64,000 nt of DNA from Streptomyces xylophagus (GCF_000716435.1 NZ_JNWO01000003.1:467654-531653); one strand, 5' to 3'; positions 8,177 through 17,102 are shown, numbered from the stretch's first letter. A program made the numbers and translations. Notes: generated by a model not told the origin, from the sequence alone.

Positions 8177-11083
8177 ATGCCTGAACGTGCCGCGGAAGTA
8201 CGGTCATTGACCGGGCGCCGCGAGCTGCTCGACGCCGCCCGGGCCGAGTTGACGAACCGTCACGGAGTACTGCTGTACGGTCCCGCCGGGATCGGCAAGT
8301 CCGTGCTCGTCGCCGCCCTCGTGGCGTCCTCGGCCGCGCATGTCCAGCCGTCCGGAACGGTGTTGCACTGCTCGCCCGCCGAGGGGGACGCCCGGCTCCC
8401 GTTCGCCGGCCTCGTCGACCTGTTCGCACGGGTGCCGGAGAGCTGCCTGGACGCGCTGGCGCCTGAGCCCCAAGTGGCGTTGCGGGCAGCCCTGTTGCGC
8501 GGCCGGGAACCGGGCGGTGACCGCGACCGGCTCGCGATCCGCGTCGCCGTGCTCGAAGTGCTGCGCGCCCTCGCCGCCACCGGCCCCGTGCTGCTGGTCC
8601 TCGACGGCCTCCAGTGGCTCGACCGGCCCACCGTCGAGGTGCTCGCCTTCGTCGTACGCCGTGTCCAAGGCCTGGACGTACGAGTCGTGGCCGCCGAGCG
8701 GGTGGCCGAGGGCGAGCAGCCCGAACGGCCGCACTGCTGCCCGCCCGGCAGCGTCGAACTGCCCGTGCCGCCCTTGACGGACGACGAGGTGGCGCAGCTT
8801 CTGCACACAGACATACCACCGGCGGTACTGCGCGCCGTCCAGGACGCCGCCGCCGGAAACCCTTGGTACGCACTGGAGTTGGGGCGGACCGCCCCGAACG
8901 ACGCGGCCGCCGTCGGCCTCGGCCGCACGCTGCCCGTACCCCGAAGGCTGCGCACCCTGCTCCTGGACCAGGTGCGTTCGATGCCGGAATCCGCGCGCCG
9001 CACCCTCCTCGTCACGAGCGCCGCCGCCCATCCCACTCTCACCGTGCTGCGCACCGCCGGGCTCCACGACCCCGCCGCCGACCTCGCGGAAGCCGAACGG
9101 CTCGGTGTCGCGGCGGCCGACGCCGATGGAACCGTACGTTTCCGGCATCCGCTGATCCGGGCCGCCGTGTACGCCGACGCGACAGAGCACGGCCGTCGGC
9201 AGGCGCACGCCCTGCTGGCCGACGCGGTCACCGAGCCCGTGGAGCGGGCCCGGCACCTCGCGCTCGCCCACCCGTACGAGGACGAGACCACCGCCCGCAC
9301 GCTGATGGCCGCGGCCGAGCACGCCCGGCGCGACGGCGCGCCCGACGCCGCCTTCGAACTGGCCAGGCTCGCGGCCCGGCGCACTCCCGGCGAACGTCCA
9401 GTACAACGCGCCGACCGGTTGTTGGCGGCGGCCGAATACGCGTGTGACGCAGGGCAGTTGGAGGAGGCGGGGCAGGCCGCCGAGACCGTGCTCGCCGGGT
9501 CGGGGTCCGCGCGGCAGCGGGTGCGGGCGCGGCTGGTCCTGCTGCGCAATGCCGGGCAGGCGTTGAAGGGCGCGCACGCCCTGATCGAGGAAGGGCTCCG
9601 GGATGCCGACGGCGACCCGGAGGCCGAGGCGTGGTTGCACCACTGGGCAGCTGTACGGGGCCTGCTGTGCGGGGAGTTGGAGGACGCGGCCCGGCATGCC
9701 CGGCGCGCCGCACGGCAGGCGGCCTTGGCAGGCGACACCGACACCCGGATCGGGGCGCTCGCCACTCTCGCCCGGGTGCGCTCCCTGGGCGGTGAACCGG
9801 TCGCGGCCGACACCGCGTTGGAGGAGGCCCTCGCGCTGACCGGCGGCGCCGACGCGGGCCCGGAGAGCTGGGGGCTGATCCGGATGCGGGCGATCCTCGC
9901 CCTGGACTCCGACAAGGTCACCGAGGCCCAGGAGAGGGTCGCTCAACTCCTCTCGGAAATAGGGGAGTTCGCCGGGGTCGAGGAATTCATGGCGACCCTG
10001 GTGGCACTCACCCGTATCCAAGTGCGCGCCGGGTACTGCCGGGAGGCGCTGCACACCGCCGCCCGCTGCACGCGTGCCGTGGCCGAGACCGGCGTACAGG
10101 CTGCTCCCGCGCTGTACGCGGCAGCGCTCGCGGCGACCGCCGGCGGCACTGCCGACGAGGCCCGCCACCTCGCCGAGCAGGCGGTGCGGGCCTCGGAGGC
10201 GGACGGCGACCGGCTGTTCCTGCTGCGCGCGCTGGCGGTGCTGGGGCAGGCCGAGTTGCTCGTCGGCGACCCGCGGGGAGCTGCCGCCGCGGTCGAGGCG
10301 CTGCAGCGCGTCAAGGAACTCGGCGCCGCCATGTCCGCCGCCGATCCGCCCCTGCTGCACTGGTACAGCGACCTGGCCGAAGCCCTCGTCGTGCTGGGCG
10401 AGACGGACGCGGCCGGGACGGTGATCGACGAGGCCCGCGCACGGGTGTCCGGCGACGCGCCCGGCAGCGTACTGGCCGCGCTGGAACGGGCGGAGGGACT
10501 GCGCGAGGCCGGTCTCGGCCGGGCGAAGGAGGGGGCGGTACGACTGCGGACCGCCGTGGACCGGCTGCGCCAACTCCCGTTGCCCGTCGACCTGGTACGC
10601 ACCCTGATCGCACTCGGTGCCGTCGAACGCCGGGCCCGCCACCGGAACGCGGCACGGACAGCCCTCGGCGAGGCGCTGGAGACGGCGACGCACATCGGTG
10701 CCGTTCCGCTGGCCGCGCGGGCCGGGGACGAACTGGCCCGTCTGGAGGCCGGTGACCGGGACGGTGAGGGGCGCCCCGAACTCACGCCCACGGAAGCCAG
10801 GGTCGCCGAACTGGTCGGCGGCGGGGCCACCAACCGGGAGGTCGCGGCGGAGCTGTTCATCAGCGTCAAGACGGTGGAGGGCACCCTGTCGCGGGTCTAC
10901 CGCAAGGTGGGTGTCCGCTCGCGGACCGCGCTCGCCCACGCGATGGCGGTCGCCGTCATCGCCTCCGGCGCGGCGACCGTGAGCGTCGGCGACGACGACC
11001 AACAGCAGCCCACCGCCCAGCCCGTGACGATTAGTCAGCCCGGTCGCATCCGGGCTCCTCGCGCGCTCCGCACCCGCCGCTGA
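8177..11083 (+). CDS. LuxR-family transcriptional regulator, LAL type (AAA ATPase + HTH)
   Basis: A 968-residue large ATP-binding LuxR-type regulator. Walker A GPAGIGKS is near residue 35 and a Walker B-like LLVLDGLQWLDRP near residue 135. A long alpha-helical TPR-like middle (about 300-870) is Ala/Leu/Glu-rich. The C-terminal LuxR HTH runs LTPTEARVAELVGGGATNRE, then VSVKTVE-like ISVKTVEGTLSRVYRKVGV. A 45-residue tail after the HTH is dispensable-looking. LAL proteins usually activate neighbouring pathways; nearest targets would be the sedolisin gene downstream and the divergent amidohydrolase, both inference. ATG 8177 gives a complete Walker region. Confidence 0.9.
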   Translation: MPERAAEVRSLTGRRELLDAARAELTNRHGVLLYGPAGIGKSVLVAALVASSAAHVQPSGTVLHCSPAEGDARLPFAGLVDLFARVPESCLDALAPEPQVALRAALLRGREPGGDRDRLAIRVAVLEVLRALAATGPVLLVLDGLQWLDRPTVEVLAFVVRRVQGLDVRVVAAERVAEGEQPERPHCCPPGSVELPVPPLTDDEVAQLLHTDIPPAVLRAVQDAAAGNPWYALELGRTAPNDAAAVGLGRTLPVPRRLRTLLLDQVRSMPESARRTLLVTSAAAHPTLTVLRTAGLHDPAADLAEAERLGVAAADADGTVRFRHPLIRAAVYADATEHGRRQAHALLADAVTEPVERARHLALAHPYEDETTARTLMAAAEHARRDGAPDAAFELARLAARRTPGERPVQRADRLLAAAEYACDAGQLEEAGQAAETVLAGSGSARQRVRARLVLLRNAGQALKGAHALIEEGLRDADGDPEAEAWLHHWAAVRGLLCGELEDAARHARRAARQAALAGDTDTRIGALATLARVRSLGGEPVAADTALEEALALTGGADAGPESWGLIRMRAILALDSDKVTEAQERVAQLLSEIGEFAGVEEFMATLVALTRIQVRAGYCREALHTAARCTRAVAETGVQAAPALYAAALAATAGGTADEARHLAEQAVRASEADGDRLFLLRALAVLGQAELLVGDPRGAAAAVEALQRVKELGAAMSAADPPLLHWYSDLAEALVVLGETDAAGTVIDEARARVSGDAPGSVLAALERAEGLREAGLGRAKEGAVRLRTAVDRLRQLPLPVDLVRTLIALGAVERRARHRNAARTALGEALETATHIGAVPLAARAGDELARLEAGDRDGEGRPELTPTEARVAELVGGGATNREVAAELFISVKTVEGTLSRVYRKVGVRSRTALAHAMAVAVIASGAATVSVGDDDQQQPTAQPVTISQPGRIRAPRALRTRR

Positions 11084-11224
11084 CCTGTCATCCGCGGTTC
11101 ATGTGACATCCGCAGTTAACACGCGACGCAAGGGTTCCCCCGCTTATGCGGGTGGGGCTGATGTTCCTACGGTGAAGCCGTTCCGCTTCCGGGACAGCAA
11201 CCCCCCACTCCTCGGAGGACCTCA

Positions 11225-12847
11225 GTGACGTCACGCCTGAAACTGGTCGGTCTGATCGCGGTACCGGCCCTCCTCGCCGCCGCCGTCCCCAGCGCCTACG
11301 CCGCCGCCCAGCCGCACACAACTCGCGCCGCCATCGCGGGAGATGTCCTCAAGGGCCTCAACCACGACGCGGCCCGCACCGGCGCCGTCTCCGCGTCGAA
11401 GCGGATATCGGTGGCCATCAGCCTGACGCCCAGAAACGCCAAGGCGCTGGACACGTTCATCGCCAACGTCAGTAACCCGAGGTCGAGTTCGTACGGCCAC
11501 TATCTGACGAAGGCTCAGTTCGCGGCCCGGTTCGGCCGCACCGACGCCGAGGTCAAGCAGGTCAAGGAGTTCCTGCGCGCCCAGGGGCTCACCGTCGGCA
11601 AGGTCCACTCGGGCAACCTGCTGGTCGACGCCAGCGGCACCGCCGCCCAACTGGAGAAGGCCTTCGGCACCAAGCTGTCGACGTGGAAGGACGCCAAGTC
11701 GGGCCGCGCGTTCTACGCCAACGAGACCGCGCCGACCCTGCCGACCGGCATCGCCGGCCTCGTCAGCGACGTCACCGGCCTCAACAACCGCGCCCAGCTG
11801 CACCACCAGGCGACCCACACCGTCGCCCCGCGCAACGGCCCGGGCGGCGGCTACACCCCGGCGCAGCTCAAGGGCGGCTACAACGTCTCCGGTACGTACA
11901 CCGGCAGCGGCCAGAAGATCGCGCTGCTGGAGTTCGACGGCTTCGCGCAGTCCAACATCACCAAGTACGACACCAACTACAGCCTGGGCTCCCCCACCCC
12001 GACCGTCTCGAAGGTGGACGGCGGCTCGGGCGCGCTCGGTGACGGTCAGGTCGAGGTCGAGCTGGACATCGAGGTCCTGCACGCGATCGCCCCCAAGGCG
12101 AACGTCACCGTCTTCGAGGGCCCCAACTCCGACGCCGGTGAGGTCGACACCTACCAGGCCATCGTCGACAGCGGCATCCCGACCACCTCGATCAGCTGGG
12201 GTGCCTCCGAGAGCCAGCGCACCACCTCCAACATCAACGCCGTGGACGCCGTGTTCAAGGCGGGCGCGGCCGAGGGCCTCGGCTTCTACGCGGCCTCCGG
12301 CGACGACGGCTCGGACGACGCGGGCGACGGCACGACCACGGTCGACTACCCGGCCTCCGACCCGTACGTCACCGGCGTCGGCGGCACCAAGCTGACCGTC
12401 ACCTCCGCCAACGCCTTCAGCAAGGAAGTGGCCTGGTCCGGCGGTGGCGGCGGCAAGTCCTCCGTCTTCAAGATCCCCAGCTGGCAGACCGCGGTGCAGA
12501 AGAGCGCCGGTGGCGGCTACCGCCAGGTCCCGGACGTCTCGGCACACGCCAACCCCAGCCCCGGCGTCTCCATCTACTCGCAGGGCACCTGGACCTCGGT
12601 CGGCGGCACCAGCGCCGCCGCGCCCGAGTGGGCGGCCTTCGGCGCGCTCTACAACCAGCAGGCCGCGGCGGCCGGCAAGGCCAACCTCGGCTTCGCCAAC
12701 CCCGCGCTCTACGCGGCGAGCGGCACCGGCTTCCACGACATCACCAGTGGCAGCAACGGCGCCTACTCCGCCACCACCGGCTGGGACTTCACCAGCGGTT
12801 GGGGCTCGTACAACGCGGCGACCCTGGCGACGAAGCTGCTCGGCTGA
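11225..12847 (+). CDS. Secreted serine-carboxyl protease (sedolisin, S53)
   Basis: A 540-residue exported pro-protease of the S53 family. Start GTG 11225 follows a strong GGAGGA site. A signal peptide ends near PSAYAAAQP. A pro-domain (about 45-190) contains SYGHYLTKAQFAARFGRTDA. The catalytic domain begins near GGYTPAQLKGGYNV. Catalytic residues are readable: the Glu/Asp pair in QVEVELDIEVLHAIAP, oxyanion Asp in AASGDDGSDD, and Ser in GGTSAAAPEWA. A C-terminal Asp-rich calcium site (FHDITSGSNGAY ... GWDFTSGWG) completes it. Sedolisins act at acidic pH on extracellular protein. The gene stands alone, ending in a strong hairpin. Confidence 0.95.
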   Translation: MTSRLKLVGLIAVPALLAAAVPSAYAAAQPHTTRAAIAGDVLKGLNHDAARTGAVSASKRISVAISLTPRNAKALDTFIANVSNPRSSSYGHYLTKAQFAARFGRTDAEVKQVKEFLRAQGLTVGKVHSGNLLVDASGTAAQLEKAFGTKLSTWKDAKSGRAFYANETAPTLPTGIAGLVSDVTGLNNRAQLHHQATHTVAPRNGPGGGYTPAQLKGGYNVSGTYTGSGQKIALLEFDGFAQSNITKYDTNYSLGSPTPTVSKVDGGSGALGDGQVEVELDIEVLHAIAPKANVTVFEGPNSDAGEVDTYQAIVDSGIPTTSISWGASESQRTTSNINAVDAVFKAGAAEGLGFYAASGDDGSDDAGDGTTTVDYPASDPYVTGVGGTKLTVTSANAFSKEVAWSGGGGGKSSVFKIPSWQTAVQKSAGGGYRQVPDVSAHANPSPGVSIYSQGTWTSVGGTSAAAPEWAAFGALYNQQAAAAGKANLGFANPALYAASGTGFHDITSGSNGAYSATTGWDFTSGWGSYNAATLATKLLG

Positions 12848-12862
12848 CCTACAGCAGCAGGA

Positions 12863-12896
12863 AAGAGCGGGCCGGGATCATCCCCGGCCCGCTCTT
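12863..12896. terminator. Bidirectional terminator hairpin
   Basis: Perfect 14-bp stem AAGAGCGGGCCGGG (12863-12876) with CCCGGCCCGCTCTT (12883-12896), 6-base loop, between the convergent protease and enoyl-CoA hydratase genes. A-run before and T's after the stem let it work in both directions. Confidence 0.85.
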
Positions 12897-12900
12897 CGCG

Positions 12901-13668
12901 TCACTGGAACTTGGCCTTGCCGGGGCCCTCTTCGACGAAGCTCCGCATCCCACGCTCACGGTCCTCGGTCGCGAACAGCCCCGCGAACCACGTCCGTTCG
13001 ACCGCCAACCCGGTCTCGATGTCCGTCTCCAGACCGGTGTCGATCGCTTCCTTCGCGGCACGAAGTGCGATCGCCGGGCCCTGCGCGAGCTTCGCCGCCC
13101 ACGCATGGGCTTCCGTGTACACCTCGGCGGCAGGGGCCAGTCGGTCGACGAGACCCAGCGCGAGCGCCTCGTCCGCCTTGACCATCCGGCCCGTGAAGAT
13201 CAGGTCCTTCGCCTTCGAAGGACCGATCAGACGCGCCAGCCGCTGCGTGCCGCCCGCGCCCGGAATCAGCCCGAGCAGAATCTCCGGCTGCCCGAGCTTC
13301 GCGTTGTCCGCCGCGATACGGAAGTCCGCGCACAGCGCCAACTCACAACCCCCGCCCAGCGCATAGCCCGTGATCGCCGCGACCACCGGCTTGGGGATAC
13401 GGGCCACCGCGGTGAACGACTCCTGCAACGCCCGCGACCGTACGACCATCGCCGCGTGGTCCATGCGCTGCATCTCCTTGATGTCCGCACCCGCGGCGAA
13501 CACCTTCTCCCCGCCGTAGACCACCACGGCGCGCACGTCGTCGCGACGGGTCGCCTCCTCGGCGAGTGCGCGCAGGCCGTCCTGTGTGGCGGTGTCCAGC
13601 GCGTTCATCGGCGGGCGGTCGAGGCGGATCGTGCCGACGCCCTCGGCGACTTCGAGTCGAAGTGTCAT
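12901..13668 (-). CDS. paaF: Enoyl-CoA hydratase, PaaF-like (2,3-dehydroadipyl-CoA hydratase)
   Basis: A 255-residue full-length crotonase. Both oxyanion segments are present (KVFAAGADIKEM and YALGGGCELALCADFRIA). Both catalytic glutamates of classical hydratases are present too (GGGCEL and GQPEILLGLIPGAGGTQR), so true hydratase activity is expected. It is the last gene of the minus-strand paa operon, 8 bases after paaE. In E. coli nomenclature PaaF hydrates 2,3-dehydroadipyl-CoA in the beta-oxidation-like end of phenylacetate catabolism; that role is inferred from place and intact catalytic residues. It could equally be a general short-chain enoyl-CoA hydratase (EchA8 type). Confidence 0.82.
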   Translation of the reverse strand: MTLRLEVAEGVGTIRLDRPPMNALDTATQDGLRALAEEATRRDDVRAVVVYGGEKVFAAGADIKEMQRMDHAAMVVRSRALQESFTAVARIPKPVVAAITGYALGGGCELALCADFRIAADNAKLGQPEILLGLIPGAGGTQRLARLIGPSKAKDLIFTGRMVKADEALALGLVDRLAPAAEVYTEAHAWAAKLAQGPAIALRAAKEAIDTGLETDIETGLAVERTWFAGLFATEDRERGMRSFVEEGPGKAKFQ

Positions 13669-13676
13669 GGCCCGCC

Positions 13677-14780
13677 TCAGCTGTCGTAGTCGACGGCGAG
13701 TGTGTCGGACACGGGGAAGGTCTGGCAGGTGAGGACGTAGCCGGCGTCGACCTCGGCGGGTTCGAGGGCGTAGTTGCGCCGCATGTCCGCGGTCCCGTCG
13801 GTGACGAGGGCGCGGCAGGTGCCGCAGACGCCGCCCTTGCAGGCGAAGGGGAGGTCGGGGCGGGTCTTCTGGGCGCCGTCGAGGATCGAAGTGTCCTTGT
13901 GCAGCGCGGAGTTGGTGGTGCGACCGTCGAGTGTGATGCTCACCTGGCTGACGGGGCCGTCGTAGGCCTTGTCGATGTGTTCGTTGGTCCGTACGGGCTC
14001 GTCGTCGGCGTAGAACAGTTCCTGGTGGACGCGTTCGGCGGGGACGCCGAGTCCGGCGAGGACCTGTTGGGCGTCGCGGACCATGCCGTGCGGGCCGCAC
14101 AGCCACCAGTGGTCGGCGGTGTCCACGTCCACGAGGGCGTCGACGAGCGCGGTGAGCCGGTCGGCGTCGAGGCGGCCGGAGAGGATCTCCGCCTCGCGCG
14201 GTTCGCGGGACAGGATGTGCGCGAGCTGAAAGCGGCCGGGGTGCAGGTCCTTCAGGTCGGCGAGGTCGTCGGCGAACATCACGGTGTCGCTGCGCCGGTT
14301 GCCGTAGAAGAGCGTGACGCGGGAACGGGTGTCGGCGGCGAGGACGGACTCCGCGATGGACAGCATCGGGGTGATTCCGGAACCGGCGGCGATCAGGACA
14401 TGGTGGCCGGGGAGGGTCAGGTCGGGGGTGAAGGCGCCGGTGGGGGCCATCACCTCGACGGTGTCTCCGGGGCGCACGTCGTTGACCAGCCAGGAGGAGA
14501 ACAGGCCGCCGGGGACGACCCGCACGCCGATGCGGGGGCGCGCGCCCGCCGGGGAGCAGATGGAGTACGAGCGCCGTTCGTCGCGGCCCTCGACCTCGCG
14601 GCGGAGCGTGAGCGACTGGCCGGGCCGGTACGCGAACTCCTCGGCGAGATGGTCGGGGATGTCGAAGCTGATGGCGGCAGCGTCCTCGCACAACGACTCG
14701 ACGGCGGCGACCCGCAGGGCGTGGAAGGCCGGCCGGCGACGCGCCGGGCGGGCGGGGGTGGTGGGGGCCGGGGCGGTCAC
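13677..14780 (-). CDS. paaE: Phenylacetyl-CoA epoxidase reductase subunit
   Basis: A 367-residue flavin/iron-sulfur reductase that feeds electrons from NAD(P)H to the PaaABC di-iron monooxygenase. Domains in order: FAD-binding (YRPGQSLTLRRE, then RRSYSICSPAG), NAD-binding (VLIAAGSGITPMLSIAESVL, WWLCGPHGM), and C-terminal plant-type 2Fe-2S with CKGGVCGTCRALV plus the distal Cys in YVLTCQTFP. Start GTG 14780 is preceded by AAAGGA about 10 bases upstream and overlaps the stop of the repeat ORF (GTGA). The reading frame stays open upstream through the 24-bp repeat array to 15626, but family length (about 355-370) argues against starting there. Confidence 0.93.
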   Translation of the reverse strand: MTAPAPTTPARPARRRPAFHALRVAAVESLCEDAAAISFDIPDHLAEEFAYRPGQSLTLRREVEGRDERRSYSICSPAGARPRIGVRVVPGGLFSSWLVNDVRPGDTVEVMAPTGAFTPDLTLPGHHVLIAAGSGITPMLSIAESVLAADTRSRVTLFYGNRRSDTVMFADDLADLKDLHPGRFQLAHILSREPREAEILSGRLDADRLTALVDALVDVDTADHWWLCGPHGMVRDAQQVLAGLGVPAERVHQELFYADDEPVRTNEHIDKAYDGPVSQVSITLDGRTTNSALHKDTSILDGAQKTRPDLPFACKGGVCGTCRALVTDGTADMRRNYALEPAEVDAGYVLTCQTFPVSDTLAVDYDS

Positions 14781-15448
14781 TGGTCCACCGTCCTTTTCGC
14801 GAGCGGGAGTTGGGGGCGCGCCGCAGGGGCGGCCTGGGGGCTTGCCACGGGCGGGAGCTGACGGCTCTCCGGGCGCGGGAGTCGGGGGCGCGCCACGAGC
14901 GGAAGCTGAGAACCGACCGCAGGCAGAAGCCGACGGCTCACCGCGACGCCAAGCCGAGGACTCGCCACGGACGAGAGCCGCCCGCCTTCCGCGAGCGGAA
15001 CCCGGCGACGCACCACAGACGGAAGCCGAGAACCCACCGCAGGCCGAAGCCCGCGGCTCACCGCGACGCCAAGCCGAGGACTCGCCACAGACGAGAGCCG
15101 GCCACTCTCCGCGAGCGGAAGTCGGGGGCGCGCCACGAGCGGAAGCTGAGAACCGACCGCAGGCAGAAGCCGACGGCTCGCCACGACGGCAAGCCGAGGA
15201 CTCGCCACGGACGAGAGCCGCCCGCCTTCCGCGAGCGGAACCCAGCGACGCACCACAGACGGAAGCCGAGAACCCACCGCAGGCCGAAGCCCGCGGCTCA
15301 CCGCGACGCCAAGCCGAGGACTCGCCACAGACGAGAGCCGACCGCTCTCCGCGAGCGGGAGTCGGGGGCGCGCCACGGGCGGGAGTTGAAGCCTCGCCGC
15401 AGGTGGAGGTGGCGGGCTCGCCGCGAGCAGGCCTTGGGGGCTCGCCAT
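14777..15448 (-). CDS. Repeat ORF between paaD and paaE (octapeptide repeats), unknown function
   Basis: A 223-codon open frame made of about 27 degenerate 8-residue repeats (typical units VASPRLGV, AVSRGLRP, AVGSRLPS, VARPRLPL, AEGGRLSS). Its ATG at 15448 shares one base with the paaD stop (TGATG) and its TGA overlaps the paaE GTG (GTGA). It therefore fills the gap exactly and would be translationally coupled on both sides. It has no recognisable domain, Cys or His, and is rich in Pro, Arg, Leu, Val and Ser. Because the repeat unit is 24 bases, several other frames are also open, so this may be non-coding minisatellite DNA that has not broken the frame. No known paa protein resembles it. Confidence 0.4.
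   Translation of the reverse strand: MASPQGLLAASPPPPPAARLQLPPVARPRLPLAESGRLSSVASPRLGVAVSRGLRPAVGSRLPSVVRRWVPLAEGGRLSSVASPRLAVVASRRLLPAVGSQLPLVARPRLPLAESGRLSSVASPRLGVAVSRGLRPAVGSRLPSVVRRRVPLAEGGRLSSVASPRLGVAVSRRLLPAVGSQLPLVARPRLPRPESRQLPPVASPQAAPAARPQLPLAKRTVDQ
14799..15446. repeat. 24-bp tandem repeat array (about 27 units) with 120/240-bp higher-order structure
   Basis: The whole paaD-paaE gap is one tandem array. The base unit is 24 bp (eight codons). Five units make a 120-bp block that alternates as A-B. The 240-bp segment 14881-15120 is repeated almost base for base as 15121-15360, differing at only a few positions. Edge units are more diverged, as expected for expansion from the middle. 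The array begins immediately after the paaD stop and ends 18 bases before the paaE start. Confidence 0.93.
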
Positions 15449-15954
15449 CAGATCTCCTTGACGTACTCGAACGGCTCGCGGCAGGCGCGGCACCGCCACA
15501 GGGCTTTGCAGGAGGTCGCGGCGAAGTGCGAGGTCTCCTCGGTGTCCGTCGCTCCGCAGCGCGGGCAGGACACCGTACGGCGGGTCGGCGACAGTGTGAG
15601 CGTGAGCGGACCGCGCGGGGCGGCACCGGGCGGGGCGATGCCGTGTTCGGCGAGGCTGCGGCGGCCCTCGGGGGTGATCCAGTCGGTGGTCCACGGCGGG
15701 TCGAGGACCGTACGGATCTCCACGCGTGCGAATCCGGCGTCCCGCAGCCGCGCGGACACCTCGGCGCGCATCTCGGCCATCGCGGGGCAGCCGGAGTAGG
15801 TGGGCGTCAGGCTCGCGACGACCGTGCCGTCCGCGCCGATCTCCACTCCGCGCAGGACACCGAGGTCGGCGAGGGTGAGCATGGGCATCTCGGGGTCCGG
15901 GACCTGCGCGGCGATGTTCCAGGCGCGCCGCGAGTCGATCAGGGTGGTCACCAT
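15448..15954 (-). CDS. paaD: Phenylacetate degradation protein PaaD (DUF59-type maturation factor)
   Basis: A 168-residue protein needed for phenylacetyl-CoA epoxidase activity, thought to help assemble its metal or FeS centres. The N-terminal MIP18/DUF59 domain is visible (VPDPEMPMLTLADLGVLRGV; LTPTYSGCPAM with the conserved Cys). The C-terminal zinc-ribbon-like part has CPRCGATDTEETS and CKALWRCRACREPFEY. ATG 15954 overlaps the paaC stop by a few bases. Its own stop overlaps the ATG of the repeat ORF. Complete, with no missing motif. Confidence 0.94.
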   Translation of the reverse strand: MVTTLIDSRRAWNIAAQVPDPEMPMLTLADLGVLRGVEIGADGTVVASLTPTYSGCPAMAEMRAEVSARLRDAGFARVEIRTVLDPPWTTDWITPEGRRSLAEHGIAPPGAAPRGPLTLTLSPTRRTVSCPRCGATDTEETSHFAATSCKALWRCRACREPFEYVKEI

Positions 15955-16808
15955 GTCGCCTCCGGGTGGGCGCGGGCCACGCTCTGGAGTTCGGCCAGCA
16001 GCGGGGCGAGGTGGTCCGTGTGGTCTCCGTCCCGGCCGTGCCCGGGAACCGGTGTCGGCTCGGGGAGCACGAGCCCGGCCGCGTCGGTGACCTGGCGGAG
16101 CACGGCCAGCACCTCGGACCTCAACTCCCCTGCCCCGGCGAAGAGTTCATTCTCGTCCCCCGCGAAGAGTTCGTCCACGTACGGCGCGATGGCGGCCAGC
16201 GCGTCCTTCATCCGCCGCTGCGACTCCTCCGTGCCGTCGCCCAGCCGGACGACCCACTCGGCGGCGTACTGCCGGTGGTACGCAAGCTCCTTGACGCCCT
16301 TGGCGGCGATGGCGGCCAGTACCGGGTCCGGTGTGGTGACGGCGAGGCGCTCGAAGACGGCCAGCCGCCAGGAGGACAGCACCAGCAGCCGGGTGAGGGA
16401 GAACGCGAAGTCTCCGTTGGGGAGTTCGGCCAGCCGTACGTTGCGGAAGTCGTCGGCGTCGCGGAAGTAGGCGTACGCGTCCTCGCCGCGTCCGGTGCCG
16501 TCGACCTGGCCGGCACGGGCGTAGAGCAGGCGGGTCTGGCCGAGGAGGTCGAGCCCGATGTTGGCCAGTGCCACCTCCTCCTCCAACTCGGGTGCGGCGG
16601 TGCACCATTGGGCCAGCCGCTGCGCGCTGACGAGGGCGTCGTCACCAAGTGCCAAGCAATACGAGGCCAGTTGAGCGGAGTCCGTTCCCTCCGGCACGGT
16701 CTCGTCGACGCCGTGCAGCGGGTCCTCGAAGCCGGTGCCGAACGCCCAGCGGGCGTCGCTGTCGTCGTGCCCCTCGGCCAGGGACAGATAGACGTGGTCG
16801 TCACTCAT
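15948..16808 (-). CDS. paaC: Phenylacetyl-CoA epoxidase structural subunit PaaC
   Basis: A 286-residue ferritin-like subunit that pairs with PaaA to scaffold the ring epoxidase but lacks a productive di-iron site. Helical signature segments are EEEVALANIGLDLLGQTRLL, FAFSLTRLLVLSSWRLAV and GVKELAYHRQYAAEWVVRLG. Start ATG 16808 (MSDDHVYLSLAEGH) lies a few bases from the paaB stop. It sits in the conserved A-B-C-D-E order. Reaction: O2-dependent 1,2-epoxidation of phenylacetyl-CoA in the cytoplasm. Confidence 0.95.
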   Translation of the reverse strand: MSDDHVYLSLAEGHDDSDARWAFGTGFEDPLHGVDETVPEGTDSAQLASYCLALGDDALVSAQRLAQWCTAAPELEEEVALANIGLDLLGQTRLLYARAGQVDGTGRGEDAYAYFRDADDFRNVRLAELPNGDFAFSLTRLLVLSSWRLAVFERLAVTTPDPVLAAIAAKGVKELAYHRQYAAEWVVRLGDGTEESQRRMKDALAAIAPYVDELFAGDENELFAGAGELRSEVLAVLRQVTDAAGLVLPEPTPVPGHGRDGDHTDHLAPLLAELQSVARAHPEATW

Positions 16809-16817
16809 TCCCTGCTC

Positions 16818-17102
16818 CTAGATGTGGGGGACGTCGTCGGGGATGTCGTAGAAGGTCGGGTGGCGGTAGACCTTGTCGGCGCTCGGCGCGAAGAACGGGT
16901 CCTTCTCGTCGCGGGTCGAGGCGGCGATGTGCTCCGAGCGCACGACCCAGATGGACACGCCCTCGTTGCGCCGCGTGTAGAGGTCGCGGGCATGGGTGAG
17001 CGCCATGGCGTCGTCGGCGGCGTGCAGCGAGCCGACGTGGACGTGGTTCAGGCCGCGCTTTCCGCGGACGAACACCTCGTACAGGGGCCAGTCCTGCGTC
17101 AT
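16818..17102 (-). CDS. paaB: Phenylacetyl-CoA epoxidase subunit PaaB
   Basis: A 94-residue bridging subunit of the PaaABCE epoxidase. The family signature is complete: [20 protein letters not shown] near the start, then [15 protein letters not shown] and [19 protein letters not shown] at the end. Start ATG 17102 overlaps the paaA stop (ATGA). Normal length and position. Confidence 0.95.
   Translation of the reverse strand: MTQDWPLYEVFVRGKRGLNHVHVGSLHAADDAMALTHARDLYTRRNEGVSIWVVRSEHIAASTRDEKDPFFAPSADKVYRHPTFYDIPDDVPHI

Noticed and set aside
14799..15446. The 24-bp array as a CRISPR
   Set aside because: Units are contiguous, with no unique spacers between repeats, and no cas genes are near.
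13677..15626. A 649-residue PaaE with a repeat-rich N terminus starting near 15626
   Set aside because: Family length is about 355-370, a good ribosome site precedes GTG 14780, and the extra part overlaps paaD in another frame and is pure repeat.
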